A stretch of DNA of 17,339 nucleotides from Desulfobacterales bacterium (GCA_030145015.1 JAQYWI010000118.1:1-17339); one strand, 5' to 3'; shown: positions 6,216 through 13,844, numbered from the stretch's first letter. The notes: generated from the letters alone by a model not told the origin. A program made the numbers and translations.

Positions 6216-8621
6216 TTAGTTCCTCAAGGGTTTACCGGTTGATAGCATATGGTCGATACGCGCCAGGGTCTTTTCCTCTTTTAAAAGTTCGATGAAGGCT
6301 TCGCGTTCGAGCGTCAGGATGACATCTTCCTCGATTTGCGCATTATCGCGCACATCTCCGCCGCTGATGACATAGGCAATCTTCTTGGCCAGAAAAGCAT
6401 CATACTCCGAAATAAATTTTCCGTTGAGCATGTTGGATATTTCCGCATTCACCATGCCCTGGGCGGCCTGGCCCAATACTTTTATCTTGCGTTTGGGCGG
6501 CGGCGCATAGCCTTCATCGACCATTTTTAGAACGTCTTTCTTGGCCTCACCGATAAGATAGTCTCTGTTAAATATGATTCGATCGCGGGGGCCTAAGAAA
6601 CCATTGGCCCTGGCATCTGCGGCCGATGTTGAAATTTTGGCCATGGCGATGGCCATAAAAACCGGCAGGAAAAATTTCGCCACATCAAAATCCGTTACCA
6701 CGTCGGGCACCGAACTCAAGAACTTTTTCATGAGATTCAAACAGGCGCCGCCGGCGGGGATCAGTCCCACGCCGATTTCCACCTGCCCCATATATAGCTC
6801 TGCATGCGCCACGATCTTGTCCGAGGCCAGGCATACCTCGCAGCCACCGCCAAGTGTCAAACCATAAGGCGCGGTGACGACCGGAAATGAAGCATACCTG
6901 AGATCCTGGAGTCCGTATTGCAAATCCTTGACCATCCGTTCGATGCCGTCATATTGGTTATCCCTTGCGGCGGCGACCACATCGCTTAGATTCGCCCCGG
7001 CCGAAAAGGCACCCGGCATGCCGCCGGCCTGATTGCCGATAACCAATCCGATGCCTGCGCTATCAACAAATGCTCTGGCTTCATGAAGGGCTGCAATGAT
7101 TTGCTGATTCAAAGAATTCATCTTGGTGTGAAACTCCAGACAGAAGACGCCGTCATCAAGATCGATCAATGTCGCCGAATCCGAGGTTTTGATGACCTTT
7201 TCAGTGGCTTTCAAGGATGCCAGCGAAACGATATTTTTGCTGACAATATGTTCCTTATAATTTTGAGACTCAAAATCGAAGAAAAAAGCCGTTCCATTCC
7301 GGGTTTTATAAAAAGAAGTGTGCCCGTCTTTGAGCATCTTTTGGATTTTGTCGGGCACATCAAACCCGTCTTTTTGCATACGCGCAACAGAGGCTTTAAG
7401 GCCGATGGCATCCCAGGTTTCAAAAGGGCCCATCTCCAGGTTGAAGCCCCACTTCATGGCATTGTCAATATCAACGATCGTATCGGAGATTTCCGGGATC
7501 CTGTTGGCGGCATAGATCAGATTGCCGGCAACTGCTTTCCAGGCAAATTTGGCGCCTTTGTCTTCACCATACACCACGGTTTTCATTTTTTCAGGAAGTG
7601 TTTTCGCATTGCGGGCCTCTTCCAGACAAAGCAGTTCGGGCCGCTTGGCCTCTTCATATTCAAGCGTCGCCGGGTCAATCACTTTGCGGATTTTCTGCCA
7701 GTCAGGCGTAAGCTCGGTTTTATAAAACCCGCTTTGACTTTTTTTACCCAGCAAATTCTTTGCGATCATGCTGTTTACAAATTCAGGCAGGACAAAACTG
7801 TCGCGATCCTCATCACCTTCGATCAGCTCGTAGGTGTTTTTGGCCACATGGGCCAGGGTATCCAGGCCCACAATATCGGCTGTTTTAAACATTCCCGTTC
7901 GGGGTCGACCCATGGCCGGCCCGAAAAGTGCGTCCACCTCCGCGATGCTGATTCCTTCTTCCAGCATCAACTGCATTACTTTCACCATTCCCTGCACCCC
8001 GATGCGGTTGCCGACAAAATTCGGAGTATCTTTGGCCCACACAATACCTTTGCCCAAAATCCGTTCTCCAAAATCTGCCATGAATTCAAGAGTTTCAGGC
8101 AGGGTTTCTTCTCCTGGAATAATTTCCAGCAGCTTCATGTACCGCACCGGGTTAAAGAAATGGGTTCCCAGAAACTGTTGCTTAAATTCCTTGCTGCGCC
8201 CTTTGGACATGGCTTTCAAAGGAATACCGGATGTATTTGTAGAGACAATGGTGTCTTGCTGACGAACCGCCTCGATCCGCTTTAAAAGATCCTGTTTAAT
8301 CTTCAGGTTTTCGACAACGACCTCGACAATCCAGTCGCAGCCTGCCATCTTTTCGAAATCATCCTCCAGATTACCAATTGTAATAAGCTCGGCATCGTTG
8401 GGAGACATAAAAAGCGCCGGTTGATTCATCAAAGCCGCGTCCAGACCGGCCTTTACGATTCGGTTGCGTGCCGGCGGATCATTTTTTTCCGCCCCCTTTA
8501 AATCCAGGGGCACAATATCCAATAATAACGCTTTTATGCCGGCCCCGGCCAGCAGGGCTGCAATACCACCACCCATAACTCCCGAGCCGATGACAGCAGC
8601 AGATCTGATCTTTCTTGGCAT
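6216..8621 (-). CDS. fadN: 3-hydroxyacyl-CoA dehydrogenase / enoyl-CoA hydratase, FadN type
   Basis: Bifunctional beta-oxidation enzyme: hydrates 2-enoyl-CoA and oxidises (S)-3-hydroxyacyl-CoA with NAD+. The 801 residues have the dehydrogenase first and the hydratase last, the FadN order rather than that of E. coli FadB. The Rossmann loop is GSGVMGGG (12-19). Dehydrogenase active-site candidates are Ser131 (STNTSG), His154 (GTHFFNP), Glu166 and Asn205 (NFVGNR). The crotonase half starts near residue 480, with the oxyanion region FSAGANL (539-545), Glu595 in GGGCE and Glu615 in GQVEIG, so both catalytic glutamates are kept. The start is ATG at 8621, with AGGAGG 5 bases before it. A longer frame reaching 8672 would run through the FadR-like operator and is rejected. 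First gene of the operon with fadA; probably controlled by fatty acyl-CoA through that operator. Confidence 0.94.
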   Translation of the reverse strand: MPRKIRSAAVIGSGVMGGGIAALLAGAGIKALLLDIVPLDLKGAEKNDPPARNRIVKAGLDAALMNQPALFMSPNDAELITIGNLEDDFEKMAGCDWIVEVVVENLKIKQDLLKRIEAVRQQDTIVSTNTSGIPLKAMSKGRSKEFKQQFLGTHFFNPVRYMKLLEIIPGEETLPETLEFMADFGERILGKGIVWAKDTPNFVGNRIGVQGMVKVMQLMLEEGISIAEVDALFGPAMGRPRTGMFKTADIVGLDTLAHVAKNTYELIEGDEDRDSFVLPEFVNSMIAKNLLGKKSQSGFYKTELTPDWQKIRKVIDPATLEYEEAKRPELLCLEEARNAKTLPEKMKTVVYGEDKGAKFAWKAVAGNLIYAANRIPEISDTIVDIDNAMKWGFNLEMGPFETWDAIGLKASVARMQKDGFDVPDKIQKMLKDGHTSFYKTRNGTAFFFDFESQNYKEHIVSKNIVSLASLKATEKVIKTSDSATLIDLDDGVFCLEFHTKMNSLNQQIIAALHEARAFVDSAGIGLVIGNQAGGMPGAFSAGANLSDVVAAARDNQYDGIERMVKDLQYGLQDLRYASFPVVTAPYGLTLGGGCEVCLASDKIVAHAELYMGQVEIGVGLIPAGGACLNLMKKFLSSVPDVVTDFDVAKFFLPVFMAIAMAKISTSAADARANGFLGPRDRIIFNRDYLIGEAKKDVLKMVDEGYAPPPKRKIKVLGQAAQGMVNAEISNMLNGKFISEYDAFLAKKIAYVISGGDVRDNAQIEEDVILTLEREAFIELLKEEKTLARIDHMLSTGKPLRN

Positions 8622-8653
8622 GATGACCTCCTCGCAATAATAAATATATATAA

Positions 8654-8671
8654 TGAATGAGTATTCATTCA
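8654..8671. promoter_or_regulatory. FadR (TetR-family) type operator overlapping the fadN promoter
   Basis: TGAATGAGTATTCATTCA matches the Bacillus FadR box, TGAATGAMTANTCATTCA as I recall it, at 17 of 18 positions. With one more base on each side the arms are perfect 8-mers, ATGAATGA and TCATTCAT. It lies at the end of the -10 region, where a bound repressor would block transcription of fadN. No regulator gene is in the window. Confidence 0.75.
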
Positions 8672-8699
8672 TTTAGCAAGGATATGGCTACCCTGTCAA
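8671..8699 (-). promoter_or_regulatory. Sigma70-type promoter of fadN
   Basis: A consensus TTGACA (8699-8694, minus strand) is followed after 17 bases by CTAAAT (8676-8671), or after 18 by TAAATG. The -10 is weak. The FadR-like palindrome begins right at the -10, and the predicted RNA start is about 40 bases before the fadN start codon. Confidence 0.65.
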
Positions 8700-8870
8700 G
8701 TAAAATTCCATAAATTCAAAAAAATGAAAAATAAGTTAATTATATTTGATTTCAAATGATTATAATTTAAATTTTTTAAAAATTAAAAATTGAATGTTTA
8801 GAATGGAAATATAAAGAGGGAGGGAAAGGACTGAATAAATATTCATTGGGATAAATTCATGGGATTTTGT
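8700..8870. other. A/T-rich upstream region of fadN with a second, weaker FadR-like box
   Basis: Part of the gene-free spacer 8622-9089. From 8700 to about 8815 the sequence is almost only A and T, with short poly-A/T runs and no coding signal. At 8832-8849, TGAATAAATATTCATTGG matches the FadR box at 15 of 18 positions, about 180 bases upstream of the strong box. It could be a second operator, perhaps allowing looping, or chance in A/T-rich DNA. Confidence 0.4.
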
Positions 8871-8871
8871 G

Positions 8872-8939
8872 TCGAGGACGAGGACGAGGACGATGCATAT
8901 GAAATCGTAAATCCTACTCCTCCTCGTACTCGTACTCGA
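8872..8939. repeat. Inverted pair of hexanucleotide repeats (GAGGAC / GTACTC)
   Basis: Left arm 8872-8893 holds three GAGGAC units. Right arm 8918-8939 holds CTCGTA/CTC units whose reverse complement matches the left arm at 19 of 22 positions. The loop is 24 bases. No gene overlaps it. Confidence 0.7.
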
Positions 8940-9010
8940 TAACCAAAAATAGGATTTGCACCATTTTAAAAAGACGGAGCGCGAGCGAAACCATAATTTT
9001 AGGCATTTTT

Positions 9011-9081
9011 ATCCGCCGATACTTGTGGCGGATTAGATTATTTTTTCCGCCACCGATCTTTGGCGGATTAGCTCATTTTTT
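9011..9081. repeat. Two tandem, diverged 35-bp hairpin units after the LysM gene
   Basis: Each unit is TCCGCC, a short loop, GGCGGATTAG, then a T-run: unit one about 9012-9046, unit two about 9046-9081. Stems are 7 bp (ATCCGCC/GGCGGAT and TCCGCCA/TGGCGGA). The T-runs follow the hairpins at 8-9 bases on the plus strand, too far for ideal terminators. For the minus-strand LysM gene (stop at 9090) they lie just downstream and may mark its transcript end. Confidence 0.6.
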
Positions 9082-9089
9082 TATGCGCT

Positions 9090-9902
9090 TTAGTTCGCAG
9101 GAAACTGCTTGGGACCAAACAGTTGCATTTTCTTTGGCTTAGGCGCAGGAGGGGCCGCAGCCGAGGCTTTCGATTCAGCGGGCTGCTGCGCCGGTTCGGG
9201 TGCCGAAACCTGAATCGACATTTCGTGCAAGGTCTTGCGGGTTTTGAGCATTTCCGCAGGAATGAATATTTCGTTGCCAACCAGCAAAAACTCAGGATCG
9301 ATGTCGGGATTGGCCTTAACTAAGGCCTTGAAATTTCCAGCATCTCCGGTGTACCACCCGGCAATAGCGCTCAATTTTTCGCCCGGCTGCCGCACCGTAT
9401 GGGCAAAATAATTTTTCAGGCTTTTCGCAGCCACCTTACGGGGCAACGGTTCTTTGTTAATCATCATTTCTTGAGGGATGTGGATTGCGTTCCCCACCAT
9501 TATTCGATTTGGATTGAGCTTCGGATTTGCCCGGGCCAGGGCTTTCCAGTTTTCAAATTGGCCCGTGTACCATTTTGCAATCAGCGACAGGCTTTCACCC
9601 CGCCACCGCACCGTGTGCTTGAAATCATCGGACCGATGTGGAGCAGTATCATCTTCCGCAGCATTTTTTTTGTCAGGGTCTTGTTCCTGACTTTTAGCGG
9701 CCATTTCTTCTTCATCCGAAGACGAGAATTTGGAACCTGCGGAACTCCATTTTTCTTTAATCCACGATTTTGATGCCTCGTATTTTTGGCTGACTTCCAT
9801 ATCTTCCATTTTTTGGTTTACGCCGGCGCAGCCAAAGAACATTAAAATCACAAAAGCCCCGATCAGGCCGGATTGGATTACGTTCTCAACATAATACCTC
9901 AT
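9090..9902 (-). CDS. Putative lipoprotein with two LysM domains
   Basis: Predicted envelope protein that binds peptidoglycan or related glycans. The 270 residues start with a short charged N-terminus, a hydrophobic stretch (about 10-23) and FFGC with Cys25 as the probable lipidation site. The residue at -3 is Phe, which weakens the lipobox. A charged linker (30-93) follows, then LysM 1 (about 96-143, HTVRWRGESLSLIAKWY) and LysM 2 (about 168-215, HTVRQPGEKLSAIAGWY), each ending in a VGN-I-IP segment. The C-terminal tail is rich in Pro, Ala and Lys. AGGAG lies 8 bases before the ATG. It starts 14 bases after the stop of the kinase gene and its ribosome site overlaps that junction, so the two are one transcription unit and may be linked in envelope signalling. 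No catalytic domain is visible. Confidence 0.88.
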   Translation of the reverse strand: MRYYVENVIQSGLIGAFVILMFFGCAGVNQKMEDMEVSQKYEASKSWIKEKWSSAGSKFSSSDEEEMAAKSQEQDPDKKNAAEDDTAPHRSDDFKHTVRWRGESLSLIAKWYTGQFENWKALARANPKLNPNRIMVGNAIHIPQEMMINKEPLPRKVAAKSLKNYFAHTVRQPGEKLSAIAGWYTGDAGNFKALVKANPDIDPEFLLVGNEIFIPAEMLKTRKTLHEMSIQVSAPEPAQQPAESKASAAAPPAPKPKKMQLFGPKQFPAN

Positions 9903-9916
9903 GGGATTGACTCCTT

Positions 9917-11710
9917 TTATTGCCTTAATTGCTTTAAATAGGCTAAAGCTGACTCATTCGCAGGATTGATCTCGATGGCCTGCTCCAGGCTGTCGATGCA
10001 CTTATCGCGTTCGCCAAGTTGAGCCTGGACCATTGCGAGATTAAACAGGGCTTCATCAAGAAAATCAGGCGCCAGTTCAATCGCCCGGGAATACATTTCC
10101 TTGGCTTTGGAATAGTTTTCGGTCACCGCATAGATATATCCGAGGTTAAAAAAGGTGTCCGCCCGCCCGGGATCGAGTTCGGCAACTTTTTGATACGTTT
10201 CAATGGCTTGCGGATAATCGCTGTGGCGAACGTAAACGTATCCGAGTTGAGATAGAACCGCTATGCTAGCGGGATCCATTGCCAACGCTTTCAACAAATA
10301 GGCTTTGGCCGCATCAGGATCTTTGGGCATCATATAGGTCGCCAGACCCAGGAGTGCCTCTAAATATGCATCCGAAATCTTTTTTTCCGGAGATGGATCA
10401 CCGGCCAAAACCTCTTCCAATATCGCCAGCGCCAGAGAAAATTCTCTGGTCTCAAGTGCGGCTATGGCCGCTTCAATTTTATCTTCGGTAGGATTGGTAT
10501 GCGGCGACGGCAATACAATCGAATACGCCGAGACAGAACGGTCGGATGGTGTAAACGGTATATCTGTCAGGCTAAGGTCAAATATAAAACCGATGATGAC
10601 CATACCGGCCACCAACCCGAATCGCCAGATGTGATGCTGCAAGTTCCCTGAAATTTTTGGGGCGTCAAGCGCGATGGTTCTATTGCCGGTGGCCTCGTCG
10701 GCGGATGAATCATTAACGAAATCGGTCGGCACGCCACTATAAATCTGAGTGTTTGCGAATAAGGCGTTTTCTTCAGCAACGAATTCTTGCTTAAAAAGAT
10801 CTTTAACACAATTGGCAAAATGCCTGGCATTCGGTCGGAAAGAAAGCTCATAAATACATTCTTCCAAATCGGCAAGCATTTCCCCGCAGCTCTGATAGCG
10901 TTTATCAGGTTCCTTGGCCAGGGCATGCTGGACGATATCATGCAATCTGGCGGGCAGATCCGGCACCAGGCTTTCCAAAGGTTCATAGGATGCATCACGC
11001 ACCTGAGCATAAATGTGCAGGGCTTCTCCCTGAAACATCCGCTGGCCGGCCAACAGCTCATAGAGAATGATTCCGGTGGAAAAGATATCGGAACGGGGGT
11101 CAATTGTTTTGCCGTTGGCCTGTTCCGGGGACATGTACGCCAGTTTACCCTTAATCAGCCCCTCGTGGGTTGTGCTGTTGTGACTGGCGGCCTTGGCAAT
11201 GCCGAAATCAATAATTTTCACCTGACCTTCATAGGTAATAAATATATTTTGGGGATTGATATCGCGGTGGATGATATTTAGTGGTTTGCCCTTTAAATCT
11301 TTAAGATTATGAGAGTAATCCAGCCCGGCACAAATGCGGGAAATTATGGAGAGGGTGTTTTCCAGATCAATGGGGACGGCTTTTTCTTTAGCCTTGTAAG
11401 TCAGCTTGCGCAGATCCTTGCCAAAAAGGTATTCCATGGCGATAAAGTATTCGCCATTCAAATTGCCAAAGTCATAAATCTGAACAATATTTTCGTGCTG
11501 CAGCAAAGCTGCGAGTTTGGCCTCATCGATAAAGGCCTTAACCAGATTGCCCTCATCAGAGAGATGGGGCAATATTTTTTTTATGGCCACCTGCTTTTCA
11601 AAGCCATATTCCCGCGTAACTTTGGCACGATACAATTCGGCCATACCGCCCACAGCGATTTTGTCCAGCAGCTGATACTTACCGAATTGTTTGGGCTCAA
11701 AGTCCGTCAT
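9917..11710 (-). CDS. Membrane Ser/Thr protein kinase with C-terminal TPR domain
   Basis: Eukaryotic-like (Hanks-type) kinase of about 597 residues. The kinase domain spans about 12-290: Gly-loop KIAVGGMAELY (17-27), ATP-anchoring Lys44 (VAIKK), alphaC Glu63, catalytic HRD with Asp150 and Asn155, Mg-binding DFG (168-170), and SPEQ in place of APE. After a linker, one hydrophobic segment (about 364-382) is a likely membrane span. From about 408 to the end at least four TPR repeats follow; with one span they would face the periplasm and could sense or hold a partner. All catalytic residues are present, so it should be active. The start is uncertain: ATG 11710 is used, TTG 11728 is in frame, and neither has a clear ribosome site. 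The LysM lipoprotein gene follows 14 bases after its stop. Confidence 0.88.
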   Translation of the reverse strand: MTDFEPKQFGKYQLLDKIAVGGMAELYRAKVTREYGFEKQVAIKKILPHLSDEGNLVKAFIDEAKLAALLQHENIVQIYDFGNLNGEYFIAMEYLFGKDLRKLTYKAKEKAVPIDLENTLSIISRICAGLDYSHNLKDLKGKPLNIIHRDINPQNIFITYEGQVKIIDFGIAKAASHNSTTHEGLIKGKLAYMSPEQANGKTIDPRSDIFSTGIILYELLAGQRMFQGEALHIYAQVRDASYEPLESLVPDLPARLHDIVQHALAKEPDKRYQSCGEMLADLEECIYELSFRPNARHFANCVKDLFKQEFVAEENALFANTQIYSGVPTDFVNDSSADEATGNRTIALDAPKISGNLQHHIWRFGLVAGMVIIGFIFDLSLTDIPFTPSDRSVSAYSIVLPSPHTNPTEDKIEAAIAALETREFSLALAILEEVLAGDPSPEKKISDAYLEALLGLATYMMPKDPDAAKAYLLKALAMDPASIAVLSQLGYVYVRHSDYPQAIETYQKVAELDPGRADTFFNLGYIYAVTENYSKAKEMYSRAIELAPDFLDEALFNLAMVQAQLGERDKCIDSLEQAIEINPANESALAYLKQLRQ

Positions 11711-11803
11711 CGGGTTGTATATCGGCAATTGCGGGGGGATACTTGAATGGATTTTTGCGTAATGACGAGAATTTGGGTAAGCCTGGAGGAAGTTCTATTT
11801 TTC

Positions 11804-11832
11804 AGTAAATCGTGCAAATTGTGCGGCGTCAA
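11804..11832 (-). promoter_or_regulatory. Candidate promoter for the kinase-LysM unit
   Basis: TTGACG (11832-11827) is followed after 17 bases by TTTACT (11809-11804) on the minus strand. The predicted RNA start is about 90 bases before the kinase ATG. The -35 matches at 5 of 6 and the -10 at 4 of 6. Confidence 0.45.
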
Positions 11833-11850
11833 CCCGGATCGAGTCAACGA

Positions 11851-11957
11851 CCACCCGCACAGCGGGTGGCTTGTCTTTTATCGCCATAGGCGGTAAAAGA
11901 CAGGGGCGCGAAGTGCCCCAATCGTTGTGGGTGGAACCGGGTGCGAAGCACCCGGTT
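11851..11957. repeat. Array of four consecutive hairpins between the kinase and HD-GYP genes
   Basis: Hairpin 1: CCACCCGC/GCGGGTGG, 8 bp, 11851-11869. Hairpin 2: GTCTTTTATCGCC/GGCGGTAAAAGAC, 13 bp with one wobble, loop ATA, 11873-11901. Hairpin 3: GGGGCGC with GTGCCCC around a GAA loop, 11903-11919. Hairpin 4: AACCGGGTGC/GCACCCGGTT, perfect 10 bp, loop GAA, 11935-11957. Nothing coding is seen. Hairpin 4 lies 13 bases after the HD-GYP stop but lacks a T-run. The array may be a dispersed structured repeat or a small RNA. Confidence 0.7.
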
Positions 11958-11969
11958 TGGAAAACCCAA

Positions 11970-13313
11970 TTACCTGCCCAGCGCCTGAACCGGCTGTTGG
12001 ATCAAAACGGCTTCCTGCCTGAGTTTCTCCGCGCGCACGCGGTTGAATGTGTCTTGCACGGCTAAAAAAGCATTCACGATCTCAGGATCGAAATGCTTTC
12101 CCTTTAGTTCGATGATCATATTCTTGGCTTTATCGTGGGAATAGGCTTCTTTGTAGAACCGTTTGGTTGTCAGGGCATCATAGACATCTGCCAGGGCAAC
12201 GATGCGGGCAGATAAGGGAATCGCTTCTCCCTTTAGTCCCCGCGGATAGCCGGACCCATCCCATTTTTCATGATGGTTAAAAGCGATTTCCCGCCCCATC
12301 GCCAGGAAGGATTTTCCCTCAATCTGCAATTCGATCGCCTTTATGGCATTGCCTCCCATTAAGGTGTGGCGTTTAATGATCTCAAACTCTTCTTTTGTGA
12401 GTTCTCCGGGCTTTAGTAACAAAGCATCCGGAGTACCGACTTTTCCGATATCGTGTAAAATAGAAGACTGGTAGATATCGTCAATATATTGCTGATCAAT
12501 ACGGCCGCTAAATTTAAGATTCACGGCTAGTTTTTGTGTAATTATTCTGGCATACTCCCGAATTCTTTCCAGATGGGTGCCCGTGCCTTCGTCTCTGTAT
12601 TCGGCAAGTTTGGCAAGGCCCAGAATTGTTGCGGTGCGTGCCTCATGAACTTTACGGTAGGATTCCAACAAATCCATTTCCATTTTCTTTTTTTCGGTCC
12701 TGTCCCGCAGCACGCCTCGATACCCGATTGGCCGGCCGGTTGAATCCCGCAGCAAAGCAACCGAGGCTTCGATATACACGATCGCGCCATCTATATTAAA
12801 TTCGCAGTCAAAGGCTTTAACCGGTTTGCCGGTGCGCCGGCATTCCAAAAATGTTTCATAAACCCGTCCGCCATTCTCTTCGTCCATAAAATCCCAAAAG
12901 TTCGTAAACCTGAGATCTAGCCTGGGAACACCTAAAGTTTTGCTCAAGGCGTCATTGCCGAAAACGAAATAACCCTCGATGTCGACTTCATAGTAGCCTT
13001 CTTCAATGCTTTCGAGAATGGTTCGGTATTTTTCCTCACTTGCTTTTAAAGCTTCCTCTGCTTTTTTGCGTTCATTAATTGTAAACTGTACATGCGAGCC
13101 AAACATCAAAAACAGACATAAAACAATTAAACGGGGCCAGACTTCGCTGATATTGGGCCCGAATATTTCCTGATAAAAGCTGATTTCTTCCGGAGAGAAC
13201 ACGTTTAGGAGAGATTCCAGTGCCCAGTATAAAGCCCCCAGAAAAATTCCGGTCAGAACCATATAATCGGCCATATCAACCCGATTGCCAAAAAGCTTTT
13301 TGAATTTATTCAT
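11970..13313 (-). CDS. Membrane PAS / HD-GYP protein, probable cyclic-di-GMP phosphodiesterase
   Basis: Predicted to hydrolyse cyclic-di-GMP in response to a signal sensed by the PAS domain. The 447 residues have two hydrophobic segments near the N-terminus (about 17-38 and 61-78), a short charged helix, a PAS domain with a PAC-like end (about 91-207, ending GYRGVLRDRTEKK), then HD-GYP (about 220-425). HD-GYP motifs are complete: GTGTHLERI (243-251), the metal-binding HD at His287-Asp288 followed by IGK, His316, HHEKWDGSGYP (347-357), and ADVYDALTT (375-383). There is no receiver domain, so the input is probably the PAS or membrane region. The start is ATG 13313; an in-frame TTG at 13337 would add eight residues, and neither has a clear ribosome site. 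It is transcribed toward the kinase operon but separated from it by the hairpin array. Confidence 0.9.
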   Translation of the reverse strand: MNKFKKLFGNRVDMADYMVLTGIFLGALYWALESLLNVFSPEEISFYQEIFGPNISEVWPRLIVLCLFLMFGSHVQFTINERKKAEEALKASEEKYRTILESIEEGYYEVDIEGYFVFGNDALSKTLGVPRLDLRFTNFWDFMDEENGGRVYETFLECRRTGKPVKAFDCEFNIDGAIVYIEASVALLRDSTGRPIGYRGVLRDRTEKKKMEMDLLESYRKVHEARTATILGLAKLAEYRDEGTGTHLERIREYARIITQKLAVNLKFSGRIDQQYIDDIYQSSILHDIGKVGTPDALLLKPGELTKEEFEIIKRHTLMGGNAIKAIELQIEGKSFLAMGREIAFNHHEKWDGSGYPRGLKGEAIPLSARIVALADVYDALTTKRFYKEAYSHDKAKNMIIELKGKHFDPEIVNAFLAVQDTFNRVRAEKLRQEAVLIQQPVQALGR

Positions 13314-13400
13314 GATGCATTTTTGAGATAGCTTCAAAATATTTGACGAAATGGGCCCTATTTGGTAAAATTTTTATAACAGATTAACGCTACCCTTTTA

Positions 13401-13430
13401 TTGACCCTTTTTAAACTGAATAAATAAGAT
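13401..13430 (+). promoter_or_regulatory. Promoter candidate placing the RNA start at the ATG of the small membrane protein
   Basis: TTGACC (13401-13406) is followed after 18 bases by TAAGAT (13425-13430). The predicted first RNA base falls around 13436-13438, at the ATG (13437), and no ribosome site is visible, so the message could be leaderless. Confidence 0.4.
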
Positions 13431-13436
13431 AATATA

Positions 13437-13715
13437 ATGAATTCAAGAATTAAGCAATATATACTGATTGCGGTCGTGGCGGCAGCGGGCTATTTTATAA
13501 TGGATAATCATTTCATAATCGACGGCAGTAAAGTCCATCTGCTTAAGAAAACGACTCTCCATCTGCATTACACTTTTTACAGCATAAAGCAAAAAAAACC
13601 TGCGGTCATCATGAAAATCGACTACCTTCGCGAAGCCGGTATCGGCGATCTTCTCGTAGATTTGGGAATCATTGATCAAGAGGAAAAATCCCGCCTGGAA
13701 AGCCAATATTATTAA
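13437..13715 (+). CDS. Small single-span membrane protein of unknown function
   Basis: I do not recognise a named family. The 92 residues comprise a basic start (MNSRIKQ), one hydrophobic segment (about 8-23), a middle part with KVHLLKKTTLHLHYTFYS (32-49), and a C-terminal helix-like region, LREAGIGDLLVDLGIID (63-79), ending in charged residues. The topology suggests a membrane anchor with a small domain outside the cytoplasm. It is divergent from the HD-GYP gene, with 123 bases between the two start codons. Coding is supported by the clean N-terminal anchor, the balanced composition and the lack of a competing gene. The opposite strand has an open frame here, but it runs through repeats and looks spurious. 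The ATG has no Shine-Dalgarno site. Confidence 0.65.
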   Translation: MNSRIKQYILIAVVAAAGYFIMDNHFIIDGSKVHLLKKTTLHLHYTFYSIKQKKPAVIMKIDYLREAGIGDLLVDLGIIDQEEKSRLESQYY

Positions 13716-13844
13716 CTGGAATGATGGAAAGATGGGCACGCAGTGAAGCTTTAGCGCTATACTGGGCACGCAGTGAAGCTTTAGCGCTATATTGGGTACA
13801 GTTATGCGTTTTTGACCCTTATTCCATTGTTCCACTATTCCAGT
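13715..13844. repeat. Repeat element: 30-bp tandem repeat flanked by inverted 15-mers
   Basis: Two copies of a 30-bp unit (13733-13762 and 13763-13792) are identical except for the last base, and a partial third begins with TGGGTACA at 13793. Flanking arms 13715-13729 and 13830-13844 are inverted repeats matching at 13 of 15 positions. Several TTCCA words follow (13822-13850). The left arm starts at the last base of the small membrane gene. The remaining bases to 13923 show nothing clear. Confidence 0.75.

Noticed and set aside
7083..8285. A 400-codon open frame on the plus strand opposite fadN
   Set aside because: It is fully antisense to a gene with complete catalytic motifs, its translation is rich in His, Phe and Arg without recognisable motifs, and no ribosome site precedes it. 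It is a codon-bias shadow.
8622..8672. Extension of the fadN start by 17 codons upstream
   Set aside because: It would cover the operator and the predicted RNA start, encodes an unusual Tyr/Ile-rich peptide, and the ATG at 8621 has an ideal ribosome site.
11935..11957. Intrinsic terminator for the HD-GYP gene
   Set aside because: The 10-bp hairpin is strong, but no T-run follows on the minus strand, so I describe it as part of the hairpin array.
13733..13800. CRISPR array
   Set aside because: The 30-bp copies are directly adjacent with no spacers, and there are no cas genes.
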